From positions 1 through 40,350 of the forward strand of contig NZ_VSRL01000060.1 in the NCBI RefSeq assembly GCF_012184385.1: a DNA stretch of 40,350 nucleotides, given 5' to 3'. Positions 30,705 to 39,400 of the stretch are shown here, piece by piece; the stretch's first letter is position 1; each line of letters opens with the position of its first letter. This DNA comes from Lentzea indica (GTDB taxonomy: Bacteria > Actinomycetota > Actinomycetes > Mycobacteriales > Pseudonocardiaceae). A program made the translations under genes and the position numbers. The notes beneath the pieces are model-generated. The model was not told the DNA's origin. It made no database searches and saw nothing but the letters and a program-made list of their open reading frames with translations.

Positions 30705-31997
30705 TCAATCGAGTGCGTGCGGCTTCGCGCCGGCCCAGAGTGCTTCCGCCTCACCGAGAAGTGACTGGAAGCCGAAGCCGTCACCGGGATGCAGGACGAA
30801 CTTCGGTTCGCCGGGCGCCTGGTAGGTGTAGTACTCCACGTACACAGCGGCCTGCGCACCTCCGCTGCCCACCGCGATCACACCGGTGGACAGCGGATGA
30901 CTCGTCAGCCGCACCGAGAGATCGCCCTTGGTGAGCCGTTTCAGCTCGCCGAGCAGCCGGAGGCTCGCGCGGATTCGTTCTCTGGCCGTGTCGGCGGAGC
31001 GTTCCGCGTAGTACCGCTCCGCCATCACGTCCACGGTCGGCACGGACGGGTCGACGAGCAGGAACCGCACGGCCTGCCCGTTGCGCAGGCGTGCCTCCAC
31101 TTTGCCGAACTGCGCGTTCAAGAAGGCGTTCCTGGCCATTCCGGTGATCAGCACTTCGTCGGCGGCGTCGAGCACGTCGGTGAGTTCCGGACCGAACTCC
31201 TCGCTGAACACGGGGCGACGGGCGCGCTCCGACCAGGCTCGCGCACTCAGGGGCCACTCGACGCCGGACTCCCACAGCCGTTCGGCCTCCGCGCCGAAGT
31301 GCTGGTACCAGGGAGCATCCTCCTTCGAGAACACCATGATCGGGGCCGCTTCGCCCTCCGCGTGGAACTCGTAGTGCTGCACGCACACGACACCATTCGG
31401 CTTCTGCACGTCCAGGCAGTTGTAGCCCATCGACGGGATGCTGGACAGCACCCGGATCTCCAGCCGGCCGCCATGCCGCTCCCGGAACGCGGTGAGGTCG
31501 TCCAGAGTCGCCCGAATCCTGGTGCTCAGGCGGTCGACGCCCTGCGGGTGCGAGCGGTGGCGGTCCGCGGTCAGCATGAGCGGCTCGTCGGTGGGGTCGA
31601 GCACGAGGACTCTCACGCGCCCGCCGGCTTTCAGAACAGCGGGCATGTCGGTGCGCAGGCCTTGCACGGTCCTCGTCATGGTGCGACCGATCAGGAGGAT
31701 GTCGGACGCGGCCGCCCGGCGAGCGATCAGGTCCGGCGGAAAATCCGTGCGCAGCGTGACCGCGCCGGCCAGCGCCCGGCTCATCCGCTGGGTCAGCTTC
31801 CTCGTCTTGATCTGCGAGAACGCGAGGATCGCCAGGAGGCCCAGCACGGCAGAGGCCAGCGTCTTGACGTCGGAAAGCCCTGTCACACCGAGAATCGTGA
31901 ACAGCAGCCCGACGACCGCGAGTGCGTACAGGTCCAGGTTCTCGTCGCTGACGAACGCCTGCACCGCTCGCCTGATGCGCCCCGGTTCACCACTCAC
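30705..31997 (-). CDS. membrane protein with duplicated PLD/DUF5919-like domain
   Basis: A 430-residue protein. Two hydrophobic helices (about 22-62: LYALAVVGLLFTILGVTGL, TLASAVLGLLAILAF) precede two similar cytoplasmic domains at about 95-265 and 275-425. Each begins with a strand-turn (DILLIGRTMTRTV; EVLITGMARNAF), then a V-rich strand ending in VDP/LDP (VRVLVLDPTDEP; VRFLLVDPSVPT), and ends with a strand pair around QHYEFHAEGEAAPI and VEYYTYQAPGEPKF. This resembles the DUF5919/phospholipase D-like fold without catalytic HKD motifs. The start GTG 31997 has GGAGG six bases upstream. It lies 72 bp after cvnD on the same strand and may share its transcript. Function unknown; a sensor role is conjecture. 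Confidence 0.65.
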   Translation of the reverse strand: MSGEPGRIRRAVQAFVSDENLDLYALAVVGLLFTILGVTGLSDVKTLASAVLGLLAILAFSQIKTRKLTQRMSRALAGAVTLRTDFPPDLIARRAAASDILLIGRTMTRTVQGLRTDMPAVLKAGGRVRVLVLDPTDEPLMLTADRHRSHPQGVDRLSTRIRATLDDLTAFRERHGGRLEIRVLSSIPSMGYNCLDVQKPNGVVCVQHYEFHAEGEAAPIMVFSKEDAPWYQHFGAEAERLWESGVEWPLSARAWSERARRPVFSEEFGPELTDVLDAADEVLITGMARNAFLNAQFGKVEARLRNGQAVRFLLVDPSVPTVDVMAERYYAERSADTARERIRASLRLLGELKRLTKGDLSVRLTSHPLSTGVIAVGSGGAQAAVYVEYYTYQAPGEPKFVLHPGDGFGFQSLLGEAEALWAGAKPHALD

Positions 31998-32069
31998 GCA
32001 AATCCTCCGCTCACAGCCGCCTCGGTGGCAGGTTACGGCCGCGATGCGGTGTGGCGGAGGAGAACGCTG

Positions 32070-32687
32070 TCAGCAGACAGGCGCGAGAGGTGTGGTCTCG
32101 TCGGGACCGGCCCGGCGCCGCCACCGGTCGAGCTTCGCGTGCTCGGTCAGCGAGATCAGCGTCTCGCGCACCGAGAGCCGCACGCGCGGGTCGCAGTTCA
32201 CGACCGGCACCTCGGGAGCGATGCCCATCCCGCGGATGATGGCCTTCACGTCCGACCGGACGGACGCGTGCACGTTGTTCAACGCCAGCACGTACGGGAT
32301 CCGGTGGTCCTCGAAGTACCGCATGGCGTCCACGGAGTCCGCGGGACGCATCACGTCGAACAGCACCACGGCACCGACCGCGCCGCGCACGACGTCGCTC
32401 CAGCCGGCGCGCGGGTCCTGCCACTGCGGGGCCACGAACAGGTGCAGCGCGAGGCCGGGGTCGAGCCACACCCGGCCGAACTGGATGCGCACCAGCTCGG
32501 TGACCAGACCCGCGCGCTCCGGTGGGAGTGCGGTCATCGTGAGGAGATCGTTCTCCACGATGGACCTGATGAAGGTGCTCTTGCCGACGCCGAAGCCTCC
32601 AGCGACGACTATCTTGGCCGAGGTCAGCTCCCGACCAGGCGGCCCAGGGGGCCCGAAGTCGGGAAATCTAGAGCCGACGTAGTCCAC
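32070..32687 (-). CDS. cvnD: CvnD, conservon GTP-binding protein
   Basis: A 205-residue small Ras-like GTPase of the actinobacterial conservon. The P-loop is GGFGVGKSTF at about 30-39, and ALPPERAGLVTELVRIQFGR corresponds to the switch region. GAVVLFDVMRPADSVDAMRY and VLALNNVHASVRSDV (base-recognition analogue) follow. It has GTG at 32687 and overlaps cvnC by 20 bp. In Streptomyces conservons, CvnA-D form a membrane-associated complex likened to eukaryotic G-protein coupling. Confidence 0.9.
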   Translation of the reverse strand: MDYVGSRFPDFGPPGPPGRELTSAKIVVAGGFGVGKSTFIRSIVENDLLTMTALPPERAGLVTELVRIQFGRVWLDPGLALHLFVAPQWQDPRAGWSDVVRGAVGAVVLFDVMRPADSVDAMRYFEDHRIPYVLALNNVHASVRSDVKAIIRGMGIAPEVPVVNCDPRVRLSVRETLISLTEHAKLDRWRRRAGPDETTPLAPVC

Positions 32688-33213
32688 TCAGCACTCTCTC
32701 CATCAACCCGAGGTCCGGCGTGACACCGCCCGCGGAAGCGGTCTGGTGCACGTCCACCAGACCTCGTTCCGCCATGTCGCCGAGCAACACCTTGGCGACT
32801 CCCAGCGGGAGACGCATCAGTGCGGCCACCTCCGCGACGGATCGCGGCGAGCGGCACAGCTCGACTACGTGTTGGTGCTCAGCCTGCAAGATACCTGCAG
32901 ACTGCCGACTCTGATCATTGGCGGAGACAAGTGTCTCGATCTCGAGGTTGATGTTCGACCGTGTGCGCCCACCCGTCCAGGCATATGCACGAACGATCGA
33001 GGCGTCGGGAGCCTCCTGGACGGGCGGCTCGAAGGCCGGTGTTTCTTCTTGCGGTACAACGGGAGTCGCTTCACGCGCGGGCACAGGGGACGCCGTGTGC
33101 GCTCGCTTTCGACCCGAGTCCAGGGAAAACCCGTTCATCAGGTCGGCGAACGTCTGCTCGGCGGGCGTCTCAGCCCGCCTGCGTCGCCGGTGCGCGTCAG
33201 CGGCCGAACTCAT
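32668..33213 (-). CDS. cvnC: CvnC, DUF742 protein of the conservon
   Basis: A 181-residue protein with a variable N-terminal ~75 residues and a DUF742 winged-helix core (IVRAYAWTGGRTRSNINLEI, HQHVVELCRSPRSVAEVAAL, MRLPLGVAKVLLGDMAERGL). It ends VLSGLRRL, typical of the family. ATG 33213 is used here; GTG 33219 would overlap the cvnB stop as GTGA and add two residues. It is presumed to link CvnB and CvnD. Confidence 0.9.
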   Translation of the reverse strand: MSSAADAHRRRRRAETPAEQTFADLMNGFSLDSGRKRAHTASPVPAREATPVVPQEETPAFEPPVQEAPDASIVRAYAWTGGRTRSNINLEIETLVSANDQSRQSAGILQAEHQHVVELCRSPRSVAEVAALMRLPLGVAKVLLGDMAERGLVDVHQTASAGGVTPDLGLMERVLSGLRRL

Positions 33214-33215
33214 GA

Positions 33216-33635
33216 TCACCTCACGCTGTGCAGCTGCGCTCGCAGTTCGGGGGTGAGGATCTGGCCAACCTGGTCGACGACCACTGTCATCTCGTAGGCG
33301 ACTTGGCCGACGTCGCTGTCGGGGGCGGCGAGAACCGCCAAACAAGACCCGTCTCGAATGGACATGAGAAGCATGATCCCGTAGTCCATCTCGATCACGG
33401 TGCGCAACACTCCGCCGCCTTCGAAACAGCGCGAGGCACTCATTGTGAGCGCCGTGACGCCAGACGAGATGGCGGCGAGCTGCTCGGCGCGGTCCGGCGG
33501 CAGACCTGTCGACTTCGTGAGCAAAAGGCCGTCCACCGAGATCACGATCGCATGCGCGACACCGGGCACGCGATCGGTGAAGTTCGTGATGAGCCAGCCG
33601 AACTGGTCCACCTGGCGCGATTGAGGCGTGCTCAT
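33216..33635 (-). CDS. cvnB: CvnB, roadblock/LC7-domain protein
   Basis: A 139-residue roadblock-fold protein. FGWLITNFTDRVPGVAHAIV, SVDGLLLTKSTGLPPDRAEQ, LAAISSGVTALTMSAS and GIMLLMSIRDGSCLAVLA are the standard roadblock strands and helices. Roadblock proteins act as regulators of small GTPases such as CvnD/MglA. The ATG at 33635 overlaps the cvnA stop as ATGA. Confidence 0.93.
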   Translation of the reverse strand: MSTPQSRQVDQFGWLITNFTDRVPGVAHAIVISVDGLLLTKSTGLPPDRAEQLAAISSGVTALTMSASRCFEGGGVLRTVIEMDYGIMLLMSIRDGSCLAVLAAPDSDVGQVAYEMTVVVDQVGQILTPELRAQLHSVR

Positions 33636-36244
33636 GCCTTCTCCCCGTTCCACTGGCCGTTCCCCTGGCCGTTTCCATTCCCGTTGCTGCCCAGCGGTGC
33701 CTGACGCAGGCCCGTCTGGTAGCTGGCGAGAAAGCCTCGTGCTCGTTCCGGATCGCGCTTCGGGCCCACAGCAGGGCGTGTGCCGTTCTCGGGACGTTCC
33801 GCGAGGTCGGGAAGCAGATTCTTACGCGGCGCGCGTTTCGGCAACCCGGCATCGGTCTCGCCGGCGTCCGTGACGGGGTCGCCGGCCTGCTCCCAGACCG
33901 TCCCGCCTGGCTTCTTGCCGAACCAGGACGCCACTACGGACGGTGACGACGCAGGTGGGTGGGGCGTTGCCGGCGAATGATCACCGTTGACCGTTTCGCC
34001 GGAGACTCCGCTGCCGGAAAACCAGGAAGACGTCGTCTCATTTGGTGTCTCAGCCGGCACGGGCTTCTCCGGAGCCGGTGCGTGGCGCGGGGGATGCTGA
34101 GGCATGGACTCGTCGATCGCCGCGCCGCGGAACGACATCCACTCCGCCGACTCGCGCTGGTGCTCGATGGCCGGTGCCGGCGCGGGCTGCGGAGCCAGGT
34201 TCGGGGTCTTCACGACCACGTGCGGCTGCTTGGCGATCTGCTTGGGCTGGGGCAGTGCGGCGTGGCGCGGCTGGGCAGGTGCCGCGGCCTCCTCGTGCGA
34301 GCGGACGAGCTCCGACGGCACGAGCACGAGCGCCCGCAGGCCTTCACGGCCCTCTCCCGCTCCGCGCAGCCGGACGGTGACGCCGTGCCGGGTCGCGAGG
34401 CGGCCGACGACGAACAGACCCATCTGACGCGAGACCGGCACGTCGTCCTCTGTACCAGAGGACAGTCGCTCGTTGGCCTCGGTCAGCTCTGCCGGACCCA
34501 TGCCGATGCCCTGGTCGGCGACCTCGACGAGCACGGCACCCTGCTGGTCGACCCGCGAGCCGATCACGACCTGGGTGGTGGGCGCGGAGAACGCCGCGGC
34601 GTTGTCCAGCAGCTCCGCGACGAGACGGACGAGGTCGCTGGCCGCGTAGCCGACGATCTCCACCGACGGCGTCGACTTCACCACGACTCGCTGGTAGTGC
34701 TCGATCTCCGACGCGGCGGCGCGCAGCACGTCGGCCAGCGGAACGGGCTGGTGGAACCGGCGCGCGACGTCGGTGCCGGAGAGCACCATCAGGTTCTCGT
34801 TGTTGCGGCGCATGCGCGTCGCGAGGTGGTCGAGCTTGAAGAGGTTGGCGAGCTGCTCGGGGTTCTCCTCGTGGCGCTCCAGCTCCTCCATGAGCTTGAG
34901 CTGGCGTTCGACGAGGCCCTGCGAGCGGCGCGACAGGTTGACGAAGATGTTCTTCATGCCCGACCGCAGCGACGACTGCTCGACGGCGGAACGGATCGCC
35001 TGCTCGTGCACGGCGTCGAACGCGCGCGCCACCTGACCGAACTCTTCGGTCGTGTGCACCGGCACCGCCTCGATCTCGGTGTCCGGCTTGCGGTCGGCGC
35101 GGATCGCGGCGACGACCTCCGGCAGGTGGTGGTGCGCCACGTCGAGCGCGGAGTGCCGCAGCTCGGACAGCGAGCGCAGCAGGTAGCGGCCGATGACGAA
35201 GCCGAGCGTGCCGGCGATGAGCAGCATCGCGAGCAGGATGACCGCGGCGGCGCCCGCCTTGTTGGACGTCTCGTCCTGCAGCACGGCCGCCGAGTTCGCG
35301 AGCTCGTCCTGCAGCTGGCGGACGACCTGCTCCATCAGCCGGGCGGTGGTGCCCGACGACTTGTTCCAGTCGTCGACGGCGATGCCGAACGAGGGCGGAG
35401 GCTTGGGCTGACCGGGACGCGTCGTGGGCGCAGGTGTGCCGTCGGGCTGGGTGAGCGCGCGTTCGACGAGAGCGGAACGGTTCGCGACGGCGGCACCGGT
35501 CACCGTCTGGTCGTAGGTGCGGCGCTGCTCGATCGTGCCGATGGCCTGGAAGTCGTTGAGCCGGTCCTGCAGCCGGATGTCGGACTGTTCCAGCATGCGG
35601 ACCTCGGGGCCGAGCAGCTTGGCCCTGCCGATCCCGGCCAAGACGATCGCGTGCTGCAGCGAGACCTGCTCCTGCGCGATGACCATGTTGTGCAGCGCGA
35701 GCGCGGTGCCGGAGATGGCCTCGTCGCCGAACTGGCTGATGAGCGTCTGTTCGAAGTCCAGCAACGACTTCACGACCGCGGAGTAGCCCGCGGTGCCCCC
35801 TGACGGGTCGCCGCCGTCGCCGCCCTGCGAGACCTTCTCCCGCAGGTTCTTCATGGTCTCGAGCTGACCGCCGAGCTCGGTGAAGCGGTTGCGCGCGACG
35901 TCGCTCAGCCCGTCCGTGCGTTCGACGCGGCGGCGGACGGTCGCGGCGGCGTTGTCGGTGGCGCTGATCTGGTTCTGGTAGGCGCCGACACCGGAACCGC
36001 TGGTCGCGCTCTGGGCCGCGAGGGTGCGTTCCTGCTGGACGCTGGAGATCAAAGGCGCGAGATCGGCACGAAGGCGGACCAGGCCCTGCATCTGCACGTA
36101 GTTGTTCGACCGGTCGACGTAGCCGGAGATCTGCAGTGCGCCCGCGCCGACGGCGACCGCCACCGGCACCAGCAGCACGACGCCGAGCTTGACGGGCAGG
36201 CGCCAGTTGCGCCAGTCGCTGATCTTTCTCCACTCGACATTCAC
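33632..36244 (-). CDS. cvnA: CvnA, sensor histidine kinase-like protein of the conservon
   Basis: An 870-residue membrane sensor. The first transmembrane helix is at about 19-41 (LGVVLLVPVAVAVGAGALQI), followed by an extracellular NIT (nitrate/nitrite-sensing-like) domain to about 310 and a second helix at about 325-348 (AAAVILLAMLLIAGTLGFVI). Then come a HAMP-like linker, the helix with LDHLATRMRRNNENLMVLSG, and a GHKL ATPase domain (N box ELLDNAAAFSAPT, G1 DQGIGM, G2 MGLFVVGRLA). The C-terminal ~250 residues are Pro-rich and disordered, ending in an NGNGNGQGNGQ-type tail. No response regulator is linked. GTG start 36244 with a good promoter 123 bp upstream. Confidence 0.92.
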   Translation of the reverse strand: MNVEWRKISDWRNWRLPVKLGVVLLVPVAVAVGAGALQISGYVDRSNNYVQMQGLVRLRADLAPLISSVQQERTLAAQSATSGSGVGAYQNQISATDNAAATVRRRVERTDGLSDVARNRFTELGGQLETMKNLREKVSQGGDGGDPSGGTAGYSAVVKSLLDFEQTLISQFGDEAISGTALALHNMVIAQEQVSLQHAIVLAGIGRAKLLGPEVRMLEQSDIRLQDRLNDFQAIGTIEQRRTYDQTVTGAAVANRSALVERALTQPDGTPAPTTRPGQPKPPPSFGIAVDDWNKSSGTTARLMEQVVRQLQDELANSAAVLQDETSNKAGAAAVILLAMLLIAGTLGFVIGRYLLRSLSELRHSALDVAHHHLPEVVAAIRADRKPDTEIEAVPVHTTEEFGQVARAFDAVHEQAIRSAVEQSSLRSGMKNIFVNLSRRSQGLVERQLKLMEELERHEENPEQLANLFKLDHLATRMRRNNENLMVLSGTDVARRFHQPVPLADVLRAAASEIEHYQRVVVKSTPSVEIVGYAASDLVRLVAELLDNAAAFSAPTTQVVIGSRVDQQGAVLVEVADQGIGMGPAELTEANERLSSGTEDDVPVSRQMGLFVVGRLATRHGVTVRLRGAGEGREGLRALVLVPSELVRSHEEAAAPAQPRHAALPQPKQIAKQPHVVVKTPNLAPQPAPAPAIEHQRESAEWMSFRGAAIDESMPQHPPRHAPAPEKPVPAETPNETTSSWFSGSGVSGETVNGDHSPATPHPPASSPSVVASWFGKKPGGTVWEQAGDPVTDAGETDAGLPKRAPRKNLLPDLAERPENGTRPAVGPKRDPERARGFLASYQTGLRQAPLGSNGNGNGQGNGQWNGEKA

Positions 36245-36366
36245 GAAATGATCCCCAAGGCGCGCTCGAAGTGCCCCACTATCGGCTACCTCCTGGCCTG
36301 GTGAATCCCCGCGAGTCGAGACACCCCCAGCTCGATATCCAGATCGGCCGTATCGGGTGTGAGCGG

Positions 36367-36395
36367 ATAGTAGGCCAGAGAACGTGACGCGACAA
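36367..36395 (-). promoter_or_regulatory. promoter of the cvnABCD operon
   Basis: On the minus strand TTGTCG (36395-36390) and TACTAT (36372-36367) are separated by exactly 17 bp. The expected transcription start is about 115 bp before the cvnA GTG. The whole gap 36245-36577 is the divergent control region of cvnA and the DUF485-actP pair and contains no credible gene. Confidence 0.6.
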
Positions 36396-36469
36396 CGACC
36401 TGAGGAGTGCTCAACCGATCACCCACCGTGACAGCCCACCTCATGGGGTGGTCCTCACAGCTCCAGGGA

Positions 36470-36497
36470 TTGACTCATCGCCACGCGTGGTTACGCT
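36470..36497 (+). promoter_or_regulatory. candidate promoter of the DUF485-actP operon
   Basis: TTGACT (36470-36475) and TACGCT (36492-36497) are 16 bp apart on the plus strand, about 80 bp before the ATG at 36578. The palindrome CCACGCGTGG (36481-36490) lies between the two hexamers, where a regulator could bind. Confidence 0.5.
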
Positions 36498-36577
36498 TGC
36501 GCCCTCCACCCCCGGTCCGGCTGCAGCTGCCGCGCAGGCGCTCGCCGGGTACTCCCCGTAACGAATGCGAGCGGTTG

Positions 36578-36988
36578 ATGACGAAGGCGCTGCCCTCCGT
36601 GTCACGCCCGGCGAGCCCCGGTTTCGCGACCTTTGACGACCCCCGTCACTCATTGCTTGTGGATGGTGACGGTGAGCCTGATTTCGGTGCCATCCAAACG
36701 AGTGAGGATTTTCTCGCGCTGAAGCGCCGGGTGACGCGATTCATTCTCCCCGCGACACTGCTGTTCCTCGCTTGGTACGTCACGTTCGTATTGCTTTCGG
36801 CTTACGCCGCCGACTTCATGAGCACTCCTCTGTTCGGAACGGTGAACGTCGGCTTGACGATGGGATTCCTCCAGTTCGTCACCACCATCATCATCACAAT
36901 GGCGTACGCCCGTTACTCCAAGAAGAGGCTCGACCCGCAGGTCGAGAAGGTGCGCGCGCTCGCGGAAACCGATGAGGAGCTCGCGTGA
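36578..36988 (+). CDS. DUF485 membrane protein (YjcH-like)
   Basis: A 136-residue protein with two membrane helices (FILPATLLFLAWYVTFVLLS and VGLTMGFLQFVTTIIITMAY) followed by the DUF485 signature YARYSKKRLDP. The first ~60 residues are hydrophilic. DUF485 proteins are nearly always next to an acetate or carboxylate sodium symporter and may act as its accessory subunit. ATG 36578 is preferred to the longer open frame because the upstream residues are proline/arginine-rich promoter sequence. Its end overlaps actP as GTGA. Confidence 0.88.
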   Translation: MTKALPSVSRPASPGFATFDDPRHSLLVDGDGEPDFGAIQTSEDFLALKRRVTRFILPATLLFLAWYVTFVLLSAYAADFMSTPLFGTVNVGLTMGFLQFVTTIIITMAYARYSKKRLDPQVEKVRALAETDEELA

Positions 36989-38562
36989 CCGGGACGAACA
37001 CCGCGATCAACCTGTCCGTCTTCGGCATCTTCGTTCTTCTGACGCTTTACATCGTGTACCGCGCCTCGACGCGGAACGTCAGTGCGTCGGACTACTACGC
37101 GGCGGGCAGCAGTTTCACCGGTACCCAGAACGGCATCGCGCTGTCGGGTGACTTCCTCTCCGCCGCGTCGTTCCTGGGCATCTCGGGTGCCATCGCCGTG
37201 AACGGCTACGACGGCTTCCTCTACTCGATCGGGTGGGTCGTCGCCTGGCTGATCGGCCTGATGCTCATCGCGGAGCGCCTGCGCAACACCGGCCGCTACA
37301 CGATGGGCGACGTCATGGCGTTCCGCATGCGCCAGCGCCCCGTGCGCGCGGCCGCGGCGAACGCGACGCTGGTGATCTCGCTCTTCTACATGATCGCGCA
37401 GATGGCGGGCGCCGGCGGTCTGATGGCGCTGCTGCTGGACGTGCACAGCACCGTCGGCCAGGCGATCATCATCGCGGTCGTCGGCATCGTCATGGTGCTG
37501 TACGTGCTGGTCGGTGGCATGAAGGGCACCACGTGGGTGCAGATCATCAAGGCCATCCTGCTGATCCTGTCCGTGTCGCTGCTGACGATCTTCCTGATCG
37601 GCAAGTTCGGCTTCGACATGTCCGCGATGCTCGACCGCGCGACGCAGAAGTCGCCGCTGGGCGAGGCCGTTCTCTCGCCGGGCGTGAAGTACGGCGCGTC
37701 CGACCTCTCGAAGATCGACTTCCTGTCGCTGGCGCTCGCTCTGGTGCTGGGCACCGCGTCGCTCCCCCACGTGCTGATGCGCTTCTACACGGTGCCGAAC
37801 GCCAAGGAAGCCCGCAGGTCCGTCGTGTGGGCGACGTGGATGATGGTGATCTTCTACTCGTGCACCCTGGTCATCGGCTTCGGCGCGATGGCACTGGTCG
37901 GCACCGACAAGATCACCGGCGCTCCCGGTGGCGAGAACTCCGCCGCGCCGCTGCTGGCGTTCCAGATCGGTGGCACGGTACTGCTCGGCATCGTGTGCGC
38001 GGTCGCGTTCGCCACGATCCTCGCCGTCGTCGCCGGTCTCACGCTGACCGCGTCGGCTTCGTTCGCGCACGACGTCTACGCGAACGTCATCAAGCACGGT
38101 GAGGCGAATCCGCGTGACGAGGTCCGGGTCGCGCGGATCACCGCGGTCTGCGTCGGCGTGCTGGCGATTGTCGGTGGTATCGCGGCGAACGGTCAGAACA
38201 TCGCCTTCCTGGTCGCTCTGGCGTTCGCCTTGGCGGCGTCCGCGAACCTGCCGACGCTGCTGTACTCCTTGTTCTGGAAGCGGTTCAACACGCGCGGCAC
38301 GTTGTGGAGCATCTACGGCGGTCTCACGTCCTGCGTGCTGCTCATCGTCTTCTCCCCCGCCATCTCCGGGTCGAAGTCGTCGATGTTCCCCGACGCCGAC
38401 TTCTCGTACTTCCCGCTGAGCAACCCCGGCATCGTGTCGATCCCGCTGTCGTTCCTGGCCGGTTTCCTGGGCACGATCCTGAGCAAGGAGCCGGCGGACC
38501 CCGCCAAGCAGTCCGAGATGGAGGTCCGCGGGCTCACGGGCATCGGCTCAGGTCTGCGCTAG
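36985..38562 (+). CDS. actP: cation/acetate symporter ActP (MctC-like)
   Basis: A 525-residue SSS-family sodium:solute symporter with about 13 helices, taking up acetate or other short monocarboxylates. Family marks: SASDYYAAGSSFTGTQNGIA, LSGDFLSAASFLGISGAIAV, NTGRYTMGDVMAFRMRQRPV, LGTASLPHVLMRFYTVPNAK and ASASFAHDVYANVIKHG. The GTG start is coupled to the DUF485 gene. The C-terminus overlaps the convergent hydrolase gene by 15 bp. Confidence 0.94.
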   Translation: MTGTNTAINLSVFGIFVLLTLYIVYRASTRNVSASDYYAAGSSFTGTQNGIALSGDFLSAASFLGISGAIAVNGYDGFLYSIGWVVAWLIGLMLIAERLRNTGRYTMGDVMAFRMRQRPVRAAAANATLVISLFYMIAQMAGAGGLMALLLDVHSTVGQAIIIAVVGIVMVLYVLVGGMKGTTWVQIIKAILLILSVSLLTIFLIGKFGFDMSAMLDRATQKSPLGEAVLSPGVKYGASDLSKIDFLSLALALVLGTASLPHVLMRFYTVPNAKEARRSVVWATWMMVIFYSCTLVIGFGAMALVGTDKITGAPGGENSAAPLLAFQIGGTVLLGIVCAVAFATILAVVAGLTLTASASFAHDVYANVIKHGEANPRDEVRVARITAVCVGVLAIVGGIAANGQNIAFLVALAFALAASANLPTLLYSLFWKRFNTRGTLWSIYGGLTSCVLLIVFSPAISGSKSSMFPDADFSYFPLSNPGIVSIPLSFLAGFLGTILSKEPADPAKQSEMEVRGLTGIGSGLR

Positions 38563-39330
38563 AAGTTCGGCCACCGCTTTGTTGAACTCCTCAGGGCGTT
38601 CCAGGTTCGGCATGTGCGCGGCGCCGTCGACCACGACCAGCGCCGAACCTGGAACCTGCTCGCGGATGTACTCCGCGTCCGCGACCGGGGTGTACTCGTC
38701 GTCGCTGCCGACCACCACCAGAGTCGGCACCGTGATGGCGCCGAGCGTCTCGGTGTAGTCAGGACGGTCCGCGCGGCCCCTCAGCGCCGCGGCGGCACCC
38801 GCCGGCGGAGCGTTGTGCATCATCCGGGAGACGTGCTCGCCGGCGGCGATGTTGTGCGGTGCCACCATCTTCCACAGCACCTCGGTGGCGTAGCCGGACA
38901 TGCCCTCGCGCAGCAGCCGGTCCGCCATCTCGTGACGCGTCCTGCGCCCGGCCTCGGTTTCCGCGTGCGCGAACGTGTCGGCCAGGATCAGGCCGCGAAG
39001 GCGGTCCGGGAACGTACGCGCGCACTCCATGACGATCTGCCCGCCCATCGAAAGACCTCCCAGCACGAACTTCTCGACGCCGAGGTGGGTGAGCAGCGCC
39101 GCGATGTCGGAGGCGAAGACCGGCAGCGGCGTGATGCCGGGGACGACCGTGCTCTCGCCGTAGCCGCGCAGGTCCGCGGCGATCACCCGCCACCCCGCCG
39201 CACTGAAGTGCTCGACCTGCGGACGCCACATCGAGCGGTCGAAGGGATGGCCGTGTACCAGCACCAACGCGTCGCCGGTGCCTTCGTCGTCGTAGCCGAT
39301 GGTGATCCCGTTGACGTTCGCGGTGCTCAT
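38548..39330 (-). CDS. alpha/beta hydrolase
   Basis: A soluble 260-residue hydrolase of the 3-oxoadipate-enol-lactonase/haloperoxidase-like group. The HG oxyanion motif is in VLVHGHPFDRSMW. The nucleophile is S94 in GGLSMGGQ, an acid residue lies in VVGSDDEYTP, and the catalytic histidine in DGAAHMPNLERPEEF. The cap region spans about 125-190. ATG 39330 gives the usual MSTANVNGITIGYDDEG start; the frame extends to 39375 only by chance. The exact substrate cannot be told. Confidence 0.88.
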   Translation of the reverse strand: MSTANVNGITIGYDDEGTGDALVLVHGHPFDRSMWRPQVEHFSAAGWRVIAADLRGYGESTVVPGITPLPVFASDIAALLTHLGVEKFVLGGLSMGGQIVMECARTFPDRLRGLILADTFAHAETEAGRRTRHEMADRLLREGMSGYATEVLWKMVAPHNIAAGEHVSRMMHNAPPAGAAAALRGRADRPDYTETLGAITVPTLVVVGSDDEYTPVADAEYIREQVPGSALVVVDGAAHMPNLERPEEFNKAVAELLAQT

Positions 39331-39363
39331 GAATCCGACCGTAACCACGGCCTCAGCTCGGTA

Positions 39364-39390
39364 CAATGAAAACATTGCTCTCGGTGCAAT
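39364..39390. promoter_or_regulatory. small inverted repeats upstream of the MocR-type gene
   Basis: CAATG-AAAA-CATTG (39364-39368, 39373-39377) and ATTGC...GCAAT (39374-39378, 39386-39390) overlap. TACAAT (39362-39367) is a possible -10. These lie between the hydrolase and the MocR gene and could be the latter's own binding sites. Confidence 0.35.
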
Positions 39391-39400
39391 TGGGGCTGAT

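Noticed and set aside
33959..35803. 614-codon plus-strand ORF opposite cvnA
   Set aside because: Antisense shadow; cvnA shows clear NIT and GHKL ATPase motifs on the minus strand.
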